NCBI GenBank assembly: GCA_012517385.1
Contig: JAAYUZ010000018.1
Span: 1-32,203 of the forward strand
Direction of reading: 5' to 3'
DNA from: Treponema sp.
GTDB lineage: Bacteria; Spirochaetota; Spirochaetia; Treponematales; Breznakiellaceae
DNA length: 32,203 nucleotides
Shown: piece by piece, positions 8,354 to 16,826 of the stretch
Layout: the number at the start of each line of letters is the position of its first letter
How positions within the stretch are numbered: position 1 is the stretch's first letter
The notes under the pieces: generated by a model
What the model saw: the letters and a program-made list of their open reading frames with translations, nothing else
What the model was told of the DNA's origin: nothing
Databases searched by the model: none
Translations under genes and position numbers: made by a program

Positions 8354-8432
8354 TGAGGTTCATGCAATAGTATGTTACTTTTGCAAAGACCTCAATCTAT
8401 AAGATTTGGACTGTCTGGTTCTCAGACAGTCC
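8354..8432 (+). other. Two consecutive intercistronic hairpins without a U-tract
   Basis: The first structure is TGAGGT-tca-TGCAA, a 13-base loop, then TTGCA-aag-ACCTCA (8354-8394), with a symmetric 3x3 internal loop. The second is GGACTGTCTG / CAGACAGTCC with a 5-base loop (8408-8432), a perfect 10-bp stem. Neither is followed by a T-run, so they are poor terminators. Their place after a binding-protein gene suggests mRNA stabilisation or partial attenuation, which would give more binding protein than downstream enzymes. Confidence 0.6.
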
Positions 8433-8464
8433 ATTGTAGCCCCTAGCTGTACATACATTACTAT

Positions 8465-9535
8465 ATGAAAATTCTATTCAGATGGTTTGGCAAAGAATAT
8501 GACACGGTTTCCCTTGATAAAATCAGACAGTTGCCACACATTAATGGTATCATCAGCACATTGTACACCAAGCCTGCCGGTGAAGCATGGAACAGGCATG
8601 AAATCCGTTTATTAAAAGCCGTTATAGAAAAGTCTGGTTTGTCATTACAAGGCATAGAAAGTGTTAATGTTCATGAATCGATAAAAGCCGGTTTTCCGGA
8701 GCGAGATAGATATATAGAAAATTATATAAAAACTCTTACGGCCCTGGGGGAAGAGGGAATTCATCTGGTGGTCTATAATTTTATGCCCGTATTTGACTGG
8801 ATCCGTTCTTCTCTGGCAAAACCGCGGCTCGATGGGACCACCGTACTAGCTTATGATGAGGAACAGATCATTAATCTTGGCCCGGAAAAACTTTTCGGAT
8901 GGCTACAAGGTCAGGCAAAGGGATTCCTTTTGCCAGGCTGGGAGCCGGAGCGAATGTCTCGGGTAAAGGAACTTATCGAATATTATCGTGGTAGTTCAGA
9001 GGAAACTCTCTTTAATAACCTGGAATATTTTCTTAAGGCTATAATACCAACCTGTGAAACATATGGTATTAAATTGGCCCTCCATCCCGACGATCCTCCC
9101 TGGAGTATATTCGGAATCCCCCGGATTGTGACAAAATTGGATAATTTAAGACGAATACTTAATCTGAACCCTAGCCCTTCTCATGGCTTAACGATCTGTA
9201 CTGGTTCTTTAGGGATCCATCCTGAAAATGATGTGATCCATATTATTCAGGAACTGCATGACCGAATCCATTTTGTTCATCTTCGTAATTTAAAGACCCT
9301 TGGATCGGGTAAGTTTGAAGAGACCGCCCATCTCTCCTGTGATGGAGATTTGGATATATATAATATATTGAAAACCCTTTACGATTATGGGTACGATGGT
9401 TGTATGCGACCCGATCATGGCAGAGCAATCTGGGGAGAGCTTGCCATGCCTGGCTATGGTTTATATGACCAGGCGCTTGGGTCTGCATATATGTATGGAT
9501 TATGGGAAGCTATATCAAAATCTAATCCTAAATAA
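8465..9535 (+). CDS. uxuA: Mannonate dehydratase
   Basis: The 356-residue protein matches UxuA throughout. Examples are the N-terminal MKILFRWFG, the central GIHLVVYNFMPVFDWIRS, the metal-site region LALHPDDPPWSIFGIPRI, and the C-terminal CMRPDHGRAIWGE. UxuA dehydrates D-mannonate to 2-keto-3-deoxygluconate in the Kornberg hexuronate pathway, using a divalent metal in the cytoplasm. Here it would process glucuronate released by the neighbouring alpha-glucuronidase. The other steps (uronate isomerase, fructuronate reductase, KDG kinase and aldolase) are not in the window. No clear Shine-Dalgarno precedes the ATG. It follows the double hairpin after the binding-protein gene and is 16 bases from aguA. 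Confidence 0.95.
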   Translation: MKILFRWFGKEYDTVSLDKIRQLPHINGIISTLYTKPAGEAWNRHEIRLLKAVIEKSGLSLQGIESVNVHESIKAGFPERDRYIENYIKTLTALGEEGIHLVVYNFMPVFDWIRSSLAKPRLDGTTVLAYDEEQIINLGPEKLFGWLQGQAKGFLLPGWEPERMSRVKELIEYYRGSSEETLFNNLEYFLKAIIPTCETYGIKLALHPDDPPWSIFGIPRIVTKLDNLRRILNLNPSPSHGLTICTGSLGIHPENDVIHIIQELHDRIHFVHLRNLKTLGSGKFEETAHLSCDGDLDIYNILKTLYDYGYDGCMRPDHGRAIWGELAMPGYGLYDQALGSAYMYGLWEAISKSNPK

Positions 9536-9551
9536 GAACTGGAGTACATAG

Positions 9552-11582
9552 ATGAGTGCATATTCGCTCTGCTGGCTTGATTATACTAATGCTTATTGTA
9601 AACAGGGTTTTTATACAAAGTATAAAGAACAGGTATTGCATGATATTCGGGGATATTGGGTAGATCCCGCAGTGAAAGATACTGCTCCCCGAATAGAAAT
9701 ACAGCGGTTTTTTCAGGAATATTTTGATGTATCGATCCCTGAATTAAAGGAGTATCATGAGCACTCCCTGGTATGTAGTCTGAATGACGTTGCCGAAGCG
9801 GGTAAGGCTGTTCTGAAGAACGAATCCTTTAGTATCAACTATATTCAAGATAAACATATCCTCATGATTATTGGCGGTTCTGAATCGGGCCTGCTCTATG
9901 GGCTTTTTTATCTATTTAGTATCCTTCAGCAGCAGAAAGATTATACCACTATAACTGTCCAGGAAGGACCTAAAAATCCACTACGACTTCTGAATCACTG
10001 GGATAATCTTGACGGCACCATTGAACGAGGATACTCGGGAACTTCTATTTTCTTTAACGACAACCGTATAATTAATGATCCGGAGAGGCACCAGGAATAT
10101 GCACGGCTCCTTGCTTCGGTCGGAATAAATGGCACCGTTATCAACAATGTCAATGTAAAGAATCGATCTCCCTTTCTTATTACCGATTCGTACCTGCCTG
10201 ATCTGGCAAGATTGGCTGCCATTTTGCGATCATATCATATCCGCCTGTATCTCAGCGTAAACTTTATGAGCCCTGTGATTGTCGGAGGGCTCGAAACAGC
10301 TGATCCACTTGACCCCCAGGTAATTTCCTGGTGGCAAGCCCAGGTCCGTTTGATTTATAAGTGGATTCCCGATTTTGGCGGCTTCCTTGTAAAGGCTGAT
10401 TCTGAATATAATCCGGGACCTCATACTTATGGCCGATCCCAATCCGATGGGGCAAATATGCTGGCCCGGGTATTACAACCCTATGGAGGCGTTTTAATAT
10501 GGCGTGCCTTTGTGTACAAGTTGCAGGATTGGCGTGATACGAATATAGACAGGGCCAGGGCTGCGTATGATATCTTTAGACCTCTGGATGGTCAATTCGA
10601 AGATAATGTGATTTTACAAATAAAAAATGGTCCCCATGATTTTCAGGTCCGTGAACCCGTATCCCCCCTTTTCGGAACCATGGCCAAAACGAACCAGATA
10701 CTTGAATTGCAGATAACCCAGGAATACACAGGACATCAGATTGATCTGTGTTATCTCGCTCCCCAATGGAAACAGGTTTTAGACTTTGACCCCCATATAT
10801 CAGAAAAAAATGTAAAACTTTCTTCTATAATAAACGGTGATTTCTATAAACGTCCAGCGGGAGGTATGGCAGGGGTATCTAATATAGGTAACGATTATAA
10901 TTGGACGGGGCATTGGCTGGCTCAGGCAAATTGGTATGCCTTTGGGAAACTCGCCTGGAATCCTGATCTTGCTTCGGAGGAAATTGCCAGAGAGTGGATC
11001 CTTCGCAGTCTCACCAACGAACCATCTGCTGTTGATACCATCGTCACCATTTTGGAACGTTCATGGCCCATCTACGAAAAATATACAACTCCCTTTGGAC
11101 TTGGATGGATGGTTACACCTGGAACTCATTATGGTCCAAATCCTGAAGGGTATGAATATTCTATCTGGGGCACCTATCATCGGGCTGACACTAAGGAGAT
11201 TGGTGTGGACCGTACCAGTAGAGGAACTGGTTTTAGTGGCCAATATTCTGGTTATTGGAAACGCATCTTCGATGACCGAGATCTCTGTCCTGAGACGCTT
11301 ATCCTGTTTTTCCACCGCCTTCCCTATACATATGTGATGAAAAACGGAAAAACCTTGCTGCAGAATTATTATGATGCTCATTTTCAAGGTTATGAGGAAA
11401 TGAGGGATCTGCAGCAGCAATGGCAGAGCGTGGAACATGCAATAGAACCGCGTATTTTTGCAGAGGTGTCAGAACGTTTTGTGAAACAGGAAGAGAATGC
11501 CCGGCAATGGCGGGATGTTATTAATAGTTATTTCTACAGAAGAACCGGTATTAAGGATGAGATGGGAAGACCCCTCTATTGA
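9552..11582 (+). CDS. aguA: Alpha-glucuronidase, GH67
   Basis: The 676-residue protein is a full-length GH67 enzyme, which removes (4-O-methyl)glucuronic acid from the non-reducing end of aldouronic acids. The general acid is in KADSEYNPGP (Glu 285), and the paired base residues are Asp about 363 in NGPHDFQVREP and Glu about 390. These positions are nearly identical to those of the Geobacillus enzyme (285, 364, 392). There is no signal peptide, as expected for the intracellular GH67 group. GGAG precedes the ATG by seven bases. It lies between uxuA and the GH3 xylosidase in the same direction, forming a compact glucuronoxylan cassette. Confidence 0.96.
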   Translation: MSAYSLCWLDYTNAYCKQGFYTKYKEQVLHDIRGYWVDPAVKDTAPRIEIQRFFQEYFDVSIPELKEYHEHSLVCSLNDVAEAGKAVLKNESFSINYIQDKHILMIIGGSESGLLYGLFYLFSILQQQKDYTTITVQEGPKNPLRLLNHWDNLDGTIERGYSGTSIFFNDNRIINDPERHQEYARLLASVGINGTVINNVNVKNRSPFLITDSYLPDLARLAAILRSYHIRLYLSVNFMSPVIVGGLETADPLDPQVISWWQAQVRLIYKWIPDFGGFLVKADSEYNPGPHTYGRSQSDGANMLARVLQPYGGVLIWRAFVYKLQDWRDTNIDRARAAYDIFRPLDGQFEDNVILQIKNGPHDFQVREPVSPLFGTMAKTNQILELQITQEYTGHQIDLCYLAPQWKQVLDFDPHISEKNVKLSSIINGDFYKRPAGGMAGVSNIGNDYNWTGHWLAQANWYAFGKLAWNPDLASEEIAREWILRSLTNEPSAVDTIVTILERSWPIYEKYTTPFGLGWMVTPGTHYGPNPEGYEYSIWGTYHRADTKEIGVDRTSRGTGFSGQYSGYWKRIFDDRDLCPETLILFFHRLPYTYVMKNGKTLLQNYYDAHFQGYEEMRDLQQQWQSVEHAIEPRIFAEVSERFVKQEENARQWRDVINSYFYRRTGIKDEMGRPLY

Positions 11583-11666
11583 GTATCTCTTTATCTATCC
11601 TCAAAATTCCCTATAGCAACTTAATGAGGTATTGCATAGTATTGGTGCATCAAGGAGCAGAACGTA

Positions 11667-13754
11667 ATGGACAGACAGCTAATTATAGAAACAATGGTAA
11701 CCCACATGACCTTGGAAGAAAAAGTTGGCCTTATGGTACATCGGGCTAAGGGGGTTTCTCGCTTTGGAATCCCAGATTATAACTGGTGGAATGAAGCCCT
11801 GCATGGTGTGGCCAATAATGGGGAGGCAACAGTGTTCCCCCAGGCTATAGGGTTAGCTGCAACCTTTGATGATCAATTGCTGTATCGGATAGCGGAGGCC
11901 ATCTCTATAGAAGCCCGGGCAAAGTTTCATGCGGTAGGTAAAGAACAGGCTGAGCGATTTCATCGTGGGCTTACCTTCTGGGCTCCAAACATAAATATTT
12001 TCCGGGACCCCCGCTGGGGCAGGGGCCAGGAAACATATGGAGAAGACCCGTACCTGACAAGCCGTATGGGAACCGCCTATGTCCGTGGTTTACAGGGCAA
12101 TGATCCCTACTACCTCAGGGCTGCCGCATGTGCAAAGCATTTTGCGGTACACTCCGGACCGGAGGGATTGCGGCATACCTTTGATGCACAGGTTTCTCAA
12201 AAGGATCTGGAGGAGACCTATTTACCAGCCTTTAAGGCCCTGGTTGATGCGGGGGTCGAAAGTGTGATGGGTGCCTATAACCGTGTTAATGGAGAACCTG
12301 CCTGCGGGAGTTCCTACTTGTTGCAACACAAATTACGGGGCCAATGGCAGTTTAAAGGGCACGTTGTTTCAGATTGTTGGGCGATCTGTGACTTTCATAA
12401 AAATCACAAGGTGACTCAGGATATTCTTGAGTCCCTTGCGCTGGCATTAAAAACAGGCTGTGACCTTAATTGTGGTGATGCCTACTACTATTTGGCTGAG
12501 GCAGTACAAAAGGGCTATATCAGTGAAGCTGATATCGATCGTTCTGTGACTAGACTTCTTATGACACTGGACAAGCTGGGCTTGATACATGATGATGGTC
12601 CCTATCAAGGGATAGATCTTCAGCAGGTTAATTGGGAAGCCCATCATTCCTTAGCCTTGGAAGCCGCTGAAAAGTCAATTGTTCTATTAAAAAATAACGG
12701 TATTCTTCCTTTAAATAAGGAAAAGCTTTCGTATATTTACGTGACTGGCCCCAATGCAACAAACATTGATGCGTTGCTGGGGAATTATGCGGGAGTATCA
12801 TCGAATTTACAAACCATTCTTGAGGCTGTCGTTAAGGAAGCTGGCCCTGAAATCACCGTCACCTACAAGAAAGGATGCCCTCTGGCAGAGAAACGGATTA
12901 ATCCGAATGACTGGGCCAGCGGTGTTACTAAATACGCCGATGTTACCATTGCAGTTGTCGGCAGGGATATCAGCCTGGAGGGTGAAGAAGGGGACGCCAT
13001 CCTTTCATCAACCTATGGGGATTTTGAAGATCTGGACCTGAGTGATGAACAGCTAACCTATCTCCAGCGCCTGAAAGAAAGCGGAAAGCCCCTCGTAGTG
13101 GTTCTTATGGGCGGGGCTCCCATCTGTTCTCCCCGGCTGCATGAACTGGCTGATGCAATTCTTATGGCCTGGTACCCTGGACAGGCCGGGGGGACCGCTG
13201 TTGCAAATATTCTTTTTGGGAAAAAGAGCCCTTCAGGGAAACTGCCGGTTACATTCCCTAAATCGGTTCGCCAACTGCCTGAATTTGACAATTATGCTAT
13301 GCAGGGTCGAACCTATCGTTACATGGATGAGGAACCCCTGTACCCCTTTGGTTTTGGACTTTCCTATACAAACATGGAACTTGTTCATGGGGAATGCCGT
13401 TGGTCTTCGGCGGCGCAGGATGAACTTGCCCTGTCGGTGCAAATAAAAAATACCAGTATTAGAGATGGCGAAGAGGTGGTACAGTTGTATATGCACTGGG
13501 CTGATGCTCCCTTTGTGGTTCCCCGCTGGTCTTTAGTAGAATTTATTCGGCTTCCCCTTGCTGCCGGTGAAGTAAAAACAATTGAATTTGTATTACCCCT
13601 GGAGCATTTGCGGTGTATCGATCCTGATGGCCAGGCGGTTCTTCCCACAGGTAGAATACTGTTTTATGCGGGTTTTAACTCTCCAATATCCCAATCTACT
13701 GTTTTAGGCAGCCAGGAGGGAATCACCATGCAAATACAAAGGGATAAAAAATAA
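11667..13754 (+). CDS. Beta-xylosidase / beta-glucosidase, GH3
   Basis: The 695-residue protein has the GH3 order: N-terminal barrel with NWWNEALHG (about 39-47), WAPNINIFRDPRWGRGQETYGEDP, nucleophile motif VVSDCWA (Asp about 236), C-terminal alpha/beta domain with GRDISLEGEEGD, and a fibronectin-III-like end. The NWWNEALHGVA motif is characteristic of the bacterial and plant xylosidase branch of GH3. It lacks a signal peptide and should split imported xylo-oligosaccharides in the cytoplasm. AAGGAG stands nine bases before the ATG. An 84-base gap separates it from aguA. It converges on the GntR gene with only 13 bases between stop codons. The assignment as xylosidase rather than arabinofuranosidase rests on context and the N-terminal motif. 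Confidence 0.9.
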   Translation: MDRQLIIETMVTHMTLEEKVGLMVHRAKGVSRFGIPDYNWWNEALHGVANNGEATVFPQAIGLAATFDDQLLYRIAEAISIEARAKFHAVGKEQAERFHRGLTFWAPNINIFRDPRWGRGQETYGEDPYLTSRMGTAYVRGLQGNDPYYLRAAACAKHFAVHSGPEGLRHTFDAQVSQKDLEETYLPAFKALVDAGVESVMGAYNRVNGEPACGSSYLLQHKLRGQWQFKGHVVSDCWAICDFHKNHKVTQDILESLALALKTGCDLNCGDAYYYLAEAVQKGYISEADIDRSVTRLLMTLDKLGLIHDDGPYQGIDLQQVNWEAHHSLALEAAEKSIVLLKNNGILPLNKEKLSYIYVTGPNATNIDALLGNYAGVSSNLQTILEAVVKEAGPEITVTYKKGCPLAEKRINPNDWASGVTKYADVTIAVVGRDISLEGEEGDAILSSTYGDFEDLDLSDEQLTYLQRLKESGKPLVVVLMGGAPICSPRLHELADAILMAWYPGQAGGTAVANILFGKKSPSGKLPVTFPKSVRQLPEFDNYAMQGRTYRYMDEEPLYPFGFGLSYTNMELVHGECRWSSAAQDELALSVQIKNTSIRDGEEVVQLYMHWADAPFVVPRWSLVEFIRLPLAAGEVKTIEFVLPLEHLRCIDPDGQAVLPTGRILFYAGFNSPISQSTVLGSQEGITMQIQRDKK

Positions 13755-13767
13755 GTGTATATAAGTC

Positions 13768-14496
13768 CTATACCCTATTAATAAAATTGTTTACCAGGGG
13801 ATCCTCGGTGTGTATCGGCAATCTAAAATAATCAGGATATGCATCGAGTAACTCCTGTTCTTGTTTTGAAATCCGTGAAAAATGATCATGAATTAACGAA
13901 AACACTGTTTTTGTATCTTTCTTCTTAAGGAATTCATAAATTTCTTGATGTTGTTCAAAGACGGAATAACGTAATTCTTTATTCCAGAGAGTCATGATCC
14001 GAATTCTTCGGTAATGGCTGGAATTATTAAGAATGAGTTCCCAACTTAATGATTTCTCCGCAAAATGAAAAATACTACGATGGAATTCATCATCCCAATC
14101 AAGAAAAGAAAGAGCATCCGGATCTTTCAGGGATGTTTCCTGATGTAACAGGGCTTTTTCTAAATCTAATAATAACAATTGCAGATTTTTACTAAAGCAT
14201 AATTCAAGAGCCTTTTCTTCCAGACTGGAACGAATGAATTGTTCCTCTTCCACCCTGGAAAGGTCAATTTTAGATACGCTGGTGCCCACTTGAGGTATTA
14301 CATCTACGAGACCTTCCCGCTCAAGCCGGATCAGGGCTTCCCGCACCGGAGTTCGACTGACATCCAATTTTTCTGTAATCTCACGTAAATTTAAGACCTG
14401 GCCGGGTTTAAAATGTAAATTAACGATGTTCTGCCGCAAGGTATGATACACATTATCGCTGATTGAAAATCCCGTAGTTTTCGCCAAGGTCCTCAT
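13768..14496 (-). CDS. GntR-family regulator, FadR/FCD subfamily
   Basis: The 242-residue protein has an N-terminal winged helix (about 10-75; VSRTPVREALIRLEREGLV is the recognition-helix region). An all-helical FCD effector domain follows, with the metal-ligand pattern D-x-x-x-H in DDEFHRSI and a later His in FEQHQEIYEFL. FCD regulators commonly respond to uronates and other organic acids. An autoregulatory site is proposed at 14552-14569, and similar sites lie between GH2 and the transporter, so it probably represses the xylan regulon until a uronic-acid ligand binds. The start has GGAG eight bases upstream. A 13-bp palindrome CTGGAAGTTCCAG (14512-14524) lies in its 5' region; its role is unknown. 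Confidence 0.9.
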   Translation of the reverse strand: MRTLAKTTGFSISDNVYHTLRQNIVNLHFKPGQVLNLREITEKLDVSRTPVREALIRLEREGLVDVIPQVGTSVSKIDLSRVEEEQFIRSSLEEKALELCFSKNLQLLLLDLEKALLHQETSLKDPDALSFLDWDDEFHRSIFHFAEKSLSWELILNNSSHYRRIRIMTLWNKELRYSVFEQHQEIYEFLKKKDTKTVFSLIHDHFSRISKQEQELLDAYPDYFRLPIHTEDPLVNNFINRV

Positions 14497-14551
14497 AGAT
14501 GTTACTCCTAACTGGAAGTTCCAGCTTTCTAATATATATTGATTTATAAAT

Positions 14552-14593
14552 ATCCTAATATATCAGAATAATGATTTTATCTTTGCAGGTCAA
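14552..14593 (-). promoter_or_regulatory. Promoter and autoregulatory operator of the GntR gene (site C)
   Basis: On the minus strand TTGACC (14588-14593) and TATTCT (14565-14570) are spaced by 17 bases. The palindrome ATCCTAATATATCAGAAT (plus strand, 14552-14569; 7 of 9 positions symmetric) starts at the -10 and extends past the expected start of transcription. Its core CTAATATA is shared with site B and, on the reverse strand, with site A. A weaker half-site (CTAATATATATTG) occurs at about 14529-14541. Confidence 0.55.
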
Positions 14594-14634
14594 GATAAAG
14601 TTGACAAGTCTCGTAGGGCCCTGCGGCTCCGGCC

Positions 14635-14762
14635 ATGGCTGCCAATCCCTTCGCTAAGGTGTGCCCCTACTGCGGAGCGGAAAATTTCGTGTAGATGTCC
14701 CCCTTCTGCGGAGCGGGACCTTCCTTGTACCGGACCGAGTGTTTTAACTGAGGCAAGGCCCT
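14635..14762 (+). pseudogene. Decayed zinc-ribbon protein fragment
   Basis: In one frame the sequence reads MAANPFAKVCPYCGAENFV, a TAG stop, MSPFCGAGPSLYRTECFN, a TGA stop, then GKAL. The spacing of CPYCGA, (S)PFCGA and ECFN(C)GKAL looks like a multi-zinc-ribbon segment in which cysteine codons have turned into serine or stop. The DNA shows a matching near-repeat of CTGCGGAGCG about 40 bases apart. It has two in-frame stops and no neighbouring partner, so it is read as debris. The parent family is unknown. Confidence 0.35.
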
Positions 14763-14764
14763 AT

Positions 14765-14783
14765 AAGACTTACTGTAAGTCTT
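14765..14783 (-). other. Hairpin overlapping the stop codon of the ADC-like gene
   Basis: AAGACTTA and TAAGTCTT form an 8-bp stem with a 3-base loop, covering the TAA of the gene at 14782-15456. There is no T-run on either side, so it is a weak terminator at best. It may mark the transcript end. Confidence 0.35.
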
Positions 14784-15456
14784 AGTTGTTTCCGTTTGGC
14801 AGCTCCTCTATTACGGCAGGGGGAAACCGTATTGCAAAAGGTTGTACCGCAATCGCCAGGAGAGGTTTCTTTTCTGCCAGGGCAGGGAACTCATCTGGCT
14901 TAACCCGTATTTCTCCTACCTTTGCGAGTCTACCCCAGCCATGGCCGGTAAAGCGGGTGTAGTAGACCCGCTTTTCCTGAGTATGCACCTGCACAAGCCG
15001 GTAGGGAAAGAGCAGGGTGTTCACCGGAAACAAGGGTCCTCCTGTGCTGAAGCGGCCCAAAAAGATCTGGTCCCCGTTCCGCAGTACCCGCACTTCTTCA
15101 TCATGCTTTTCCAGGGGCCTGAAGTGAAACGCTGCCTGTTCCTTCGGGATAGCCCAGTTTCTCAGGCCATTTACTACGCTCTCCCTGGTCGAAACAAATA
15201 TGCGGCTGATATGCTGGAGTTTTCTGCCCGTAAAGGTGAATTTACCGGGGATAAAGAGCAGTTCCTGGTAGGGACCCGCATTCGAATCCTGGTAATCCAC
15301 CACCATGAGGCTGCCAAAACCTCCAGAATAGTTATTCCGAAACTGGTCTGATAAAAAGGGATCCTGGGCAATTTCATCCTTTGTAAAACGATACAGGACG
15401 ATGTATCCCCGGCCTTTTAAGTCCCAGGGGGCAGGTATATGGGGAACCTCAGTCAT
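14782..15456 (-). CDS. Acetoacetate decarboxylase family protein
   Basis: The 224-residue protein has the ADC-like beta-barrel pattern: IPAPWDLKGRGYIVLYRF at the start, GPYQELLFIPGKF, and IFVSTRESVVNGLRNWAIPKEQAAFHF in the middle. The Lys in the WAIPKEQ segment lies where acetoacetate decarboxylase has its Schiff-base lysine near a PK motif. Many family members act on other substrates, so the reaction is not assigned. Its start overlaps the end of the SDR gene by eight bases, and both follow the MarR gene in one minus-strand operon. The trio resembles small detoxification or ketone-metabolism operons. The function remains open. Confidence 0.7.
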   Translation of the reverse strand: MTEVPHIPAPWDLKGRGYIVLYRFTKDEIAQDPFLSDQFRNNYSGGFGSLMVVDYQDSNAGPYQELLFIPGKFTFTGRKLQHISRIFVSTRESVVNGLRNWAIPKEQAAFHFRPLEKHDEEVRVLRNGDQIFLGRFSTGGPLFPVNTLLFPYRLVQVHTQEKRVYYTRFTGHGWGRLAKVGEIRVKPDEFPALAEKKPLLAIAVQPFAIRFPPAVIEELPNGNN

Positions 15457-16216
15457 GGACTGCCTCCGTTTTGCTGAACTCTTTTTTAAACTTACGGCCC
15501 TCTATTTTCATGTAGATAGGAATAATAGGGATGATCCGGCTTACACCCTGCATAAACCGATACATCGGCGAGGGGAATATATGATTCTTTTTATGTTCAA
15601 TGCCTCTGACTATAGCCTGTGCGACCGTTACCGCCCGCTGCCGCGGCCAGGGGAGGTGTTTACTCTGGGCTACCGAGAAGAATTCAGTCAATGTAGCAAT
15701 AGGGTATACTAATTGCAGGTGCTGTCCCGGTTCCAATTCATAGCGCATCCCTTCGGCAAAACCCCGAAGAGCAAACTTGGTACCGCTGTACAGGGCATAG
15801 CCGGGCATTCCGTAAAAGCTCATCGCGCTGGCGGTAATGATATACTGAAAGGGCGCACTCCCTTTTCGTGCGCGTAAAGCCTGGAGCCCATAGATCGGGG
15901 CATACACATTGGTTTTAAAGATACTGTCCATGTGTTCCCAATCAGCGTCCTGCCACTTCTCATAGTAGGCAAAACCCGCATTGCTGATAAAAATATCCAC
16001 ATCCCCCAGGATCCGATAGGCCTCATCCAGCAGGCGGTCCATGCCTGCTTTGTTTGAGACATCGATTGAAAGGGGAGTAATGGTTCCGTGGACAGGTATC
16101 CGTTCTGCCCGGCGGGCAACTGCAACAATGGTGTTCTCCCCTGCAAGGGCTTTGCAAAGCTCGGAGCCGATGCCTGAGGATGCCCCCGTAATGACGATTC
16201 GTTTTCCCTTAACCAT
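15449..16216 (-). CDS. Short-chain dehydrogenase/reductase
   Basis: The 255-residue protein has the classical SDR signature: cofactor loop TGASSGIG (about 11-18), NAG motif in FISNAGFAY, catalytic Ser in ITASAMSFYG, and YALYSGTK with the YxxxK pair. An Arg pair after the first strand (VARRAER) suggests NADP(H). The C-terminal IIPIIPIYMKIEGRKFKKEF is hydrophobic then basic, suggesting possible membrane association as in several SDRs acting on lipids. It lies two bases after the MarR gene and overlaps the ADC-like gene, so it is translationally coupled. The substrate is unknown. Confidence 0.88.
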   Translation of the reverse strand: MVKGKRIVITGASSGIGSELCKALAGENTIVAVARRAERIPVHGTITPLSIDVSNKAGMDRLLDEAYRILGDVDIFISNAGFAYYEKWQDADWEHMDSIFKTNVYAPIYGLQALRARKGSAPFQYIITASAMSFYGMPGYALYSGTKFALRGFAEGMRYELEPGQHLQLVYPIATLTEFFSVAQSKHLPWPRQRAVTVAQAIVRGIEHKKNHIFPSPMYRFMQGVSRIIPIIPIYMKIEGRKFKKEFSKTEAVHD

Positions 16217-16218
16217 GT

Positions 16219-16656
16219 TTATTCCTCCAGATTGATGCCAACCATAGTGGCAAATTGATGAATGGTGCGGTTCAGTTCTGCCAGGGTCTGTTTCCCCGGA
16301 CCACCCCTGCGTTCGCTTACTTCAAAGAGCTGCCGGTGATAAGCCTCGATGTCCGAAAGCCTTTGCTGTCCCGCAGGGAGCAGCTCTACCTCTACGTTTC
16401 GCCTGTCATCAGGAACGCCTGTACGGCGAACCAGTCCCAGGTTTTCCAGCCGGCTTACAAGACGGCTTATCTGGTATTTTTTTAACTCCAGTTTAGTTCC
16501 AAGCTGGGTTATCCGCCGGTCCTGACTGCGGCGCAGTACCTGCAGTAAATAAATATCCTGCCAGCTTAAGTCAAAAAGCCGCCTTTCCTGCATTTCAAAA
16601 TGGTAGGAGGTCTGCAGGAAAACATAAAGACAGCGATCAATTGTCTCAGATGTCAT
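16219..16656 (-). CDS. MarR-family transcriptional regulator
   Basis: With the start at the ATG at 16656, the product has 145 residues and a MarR winged helix: LTQLGTKLELKKYQISRLVSRLENLGLV-type recognition region (here beginning ITQLGTKL) and wing VRRTGVPDDRRNVEVEL. A longer opening from 16713 would run through the operator and adds a non-MarR leader, so it is rejected. No Shine-Dalgarno is present. A -10-like TTATAT lies exactly seven bases before the ATG, suggesting a leaderless message. The gene heads the marR-SDR-ADC operon and is probably autoregulated through the perfect palindrome at 16675-16695. The debris of an ABC exporter gene lies just upstream. Confidence 0.85.
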   Translation of the reverse strand: MTSETIDRCLYVFLQTSYHFEMQERRLFDLSWQDIYLLQVLRRSQDRRITQLGTKLELKKYQISRLVSRLENLGLVRRTGVPDDRRNVEVELLPAGQQRLSDIEAYHRQLFEVSERRGGPGKQTLAELNRTIHQFATMVGINLEE

Positions 16657-16663
16657 ATTGTAA

Positions 16664-16695
16664 ATATAACAATAATAGTTGCAAAATGCAACTAT
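16664..16695 (-). promoter_or_regulatory. marR promoter and operator
   Basis: On the minus strand TTGCAT (16686-16691) and TTATAT (16664-16669) are spaced by 16 bases. The perfect inverted repeat ATAGTTGCA-AAA-TGCAACTAT (16675-16695, 9-bp arms) covers the -35 and spacer. This is the usual size and place of a MarR dimer site. A second short repeat, ATTGT/ACAAT, flanks the -10. Confidence 0.7.
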
Positions 16696-16712
16696 AAACA
16701 AAGGTGGTAGCA

Positions 16713-16820
16713 TTACGTCCTTGCGAACCAGTCCCTGGCGATACCCATCTCCTGCAGGCTCACGAGGCGGTTGAAGGTGCCGTTCTGCAGGATCAGTTCG
16801 CGGTAGCTCCCGATTTCTAC
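16713..16820 (-). pseudogene. C-terminal remnant of an ABC exporter ATPase
   Basis: On the minus strand about 35 codons read EIGSYRELILQNGTFNRLVS followed by LQEMGIARDWFART and a TAA. The E-x-G-x-(H/Y)-x-E-L-x-x-x-x-G-x-F-x-x-L-x-x-x-Q pattern is the typical end of multidrug-type ABC transporter ATPase domains. A stop lies in frame a few codons upstream and the Walker and signature motifs are absent, so only the tail survives. MarR regulators are often adjacent to such exporters, which supports a deletion of the original partner. Confidence 0.6.
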
Positions 16821-16826
16821 ATTACG

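Noticed and set aside
14695-14762. The TGA in the zinc-ribbon fragment as a selenocysteine codon
   Set aside because: A second stop (TAG) interrupts the same frame, other expected Cys positions are lost, and no clear SECIS-like hairpin was recognised. Decay is simpler.
16219-16713. Longer MarR start at 16713
   Set aside because: The extra 19 residues are unlike MarR and would place the promoter and operator inside the coding region.
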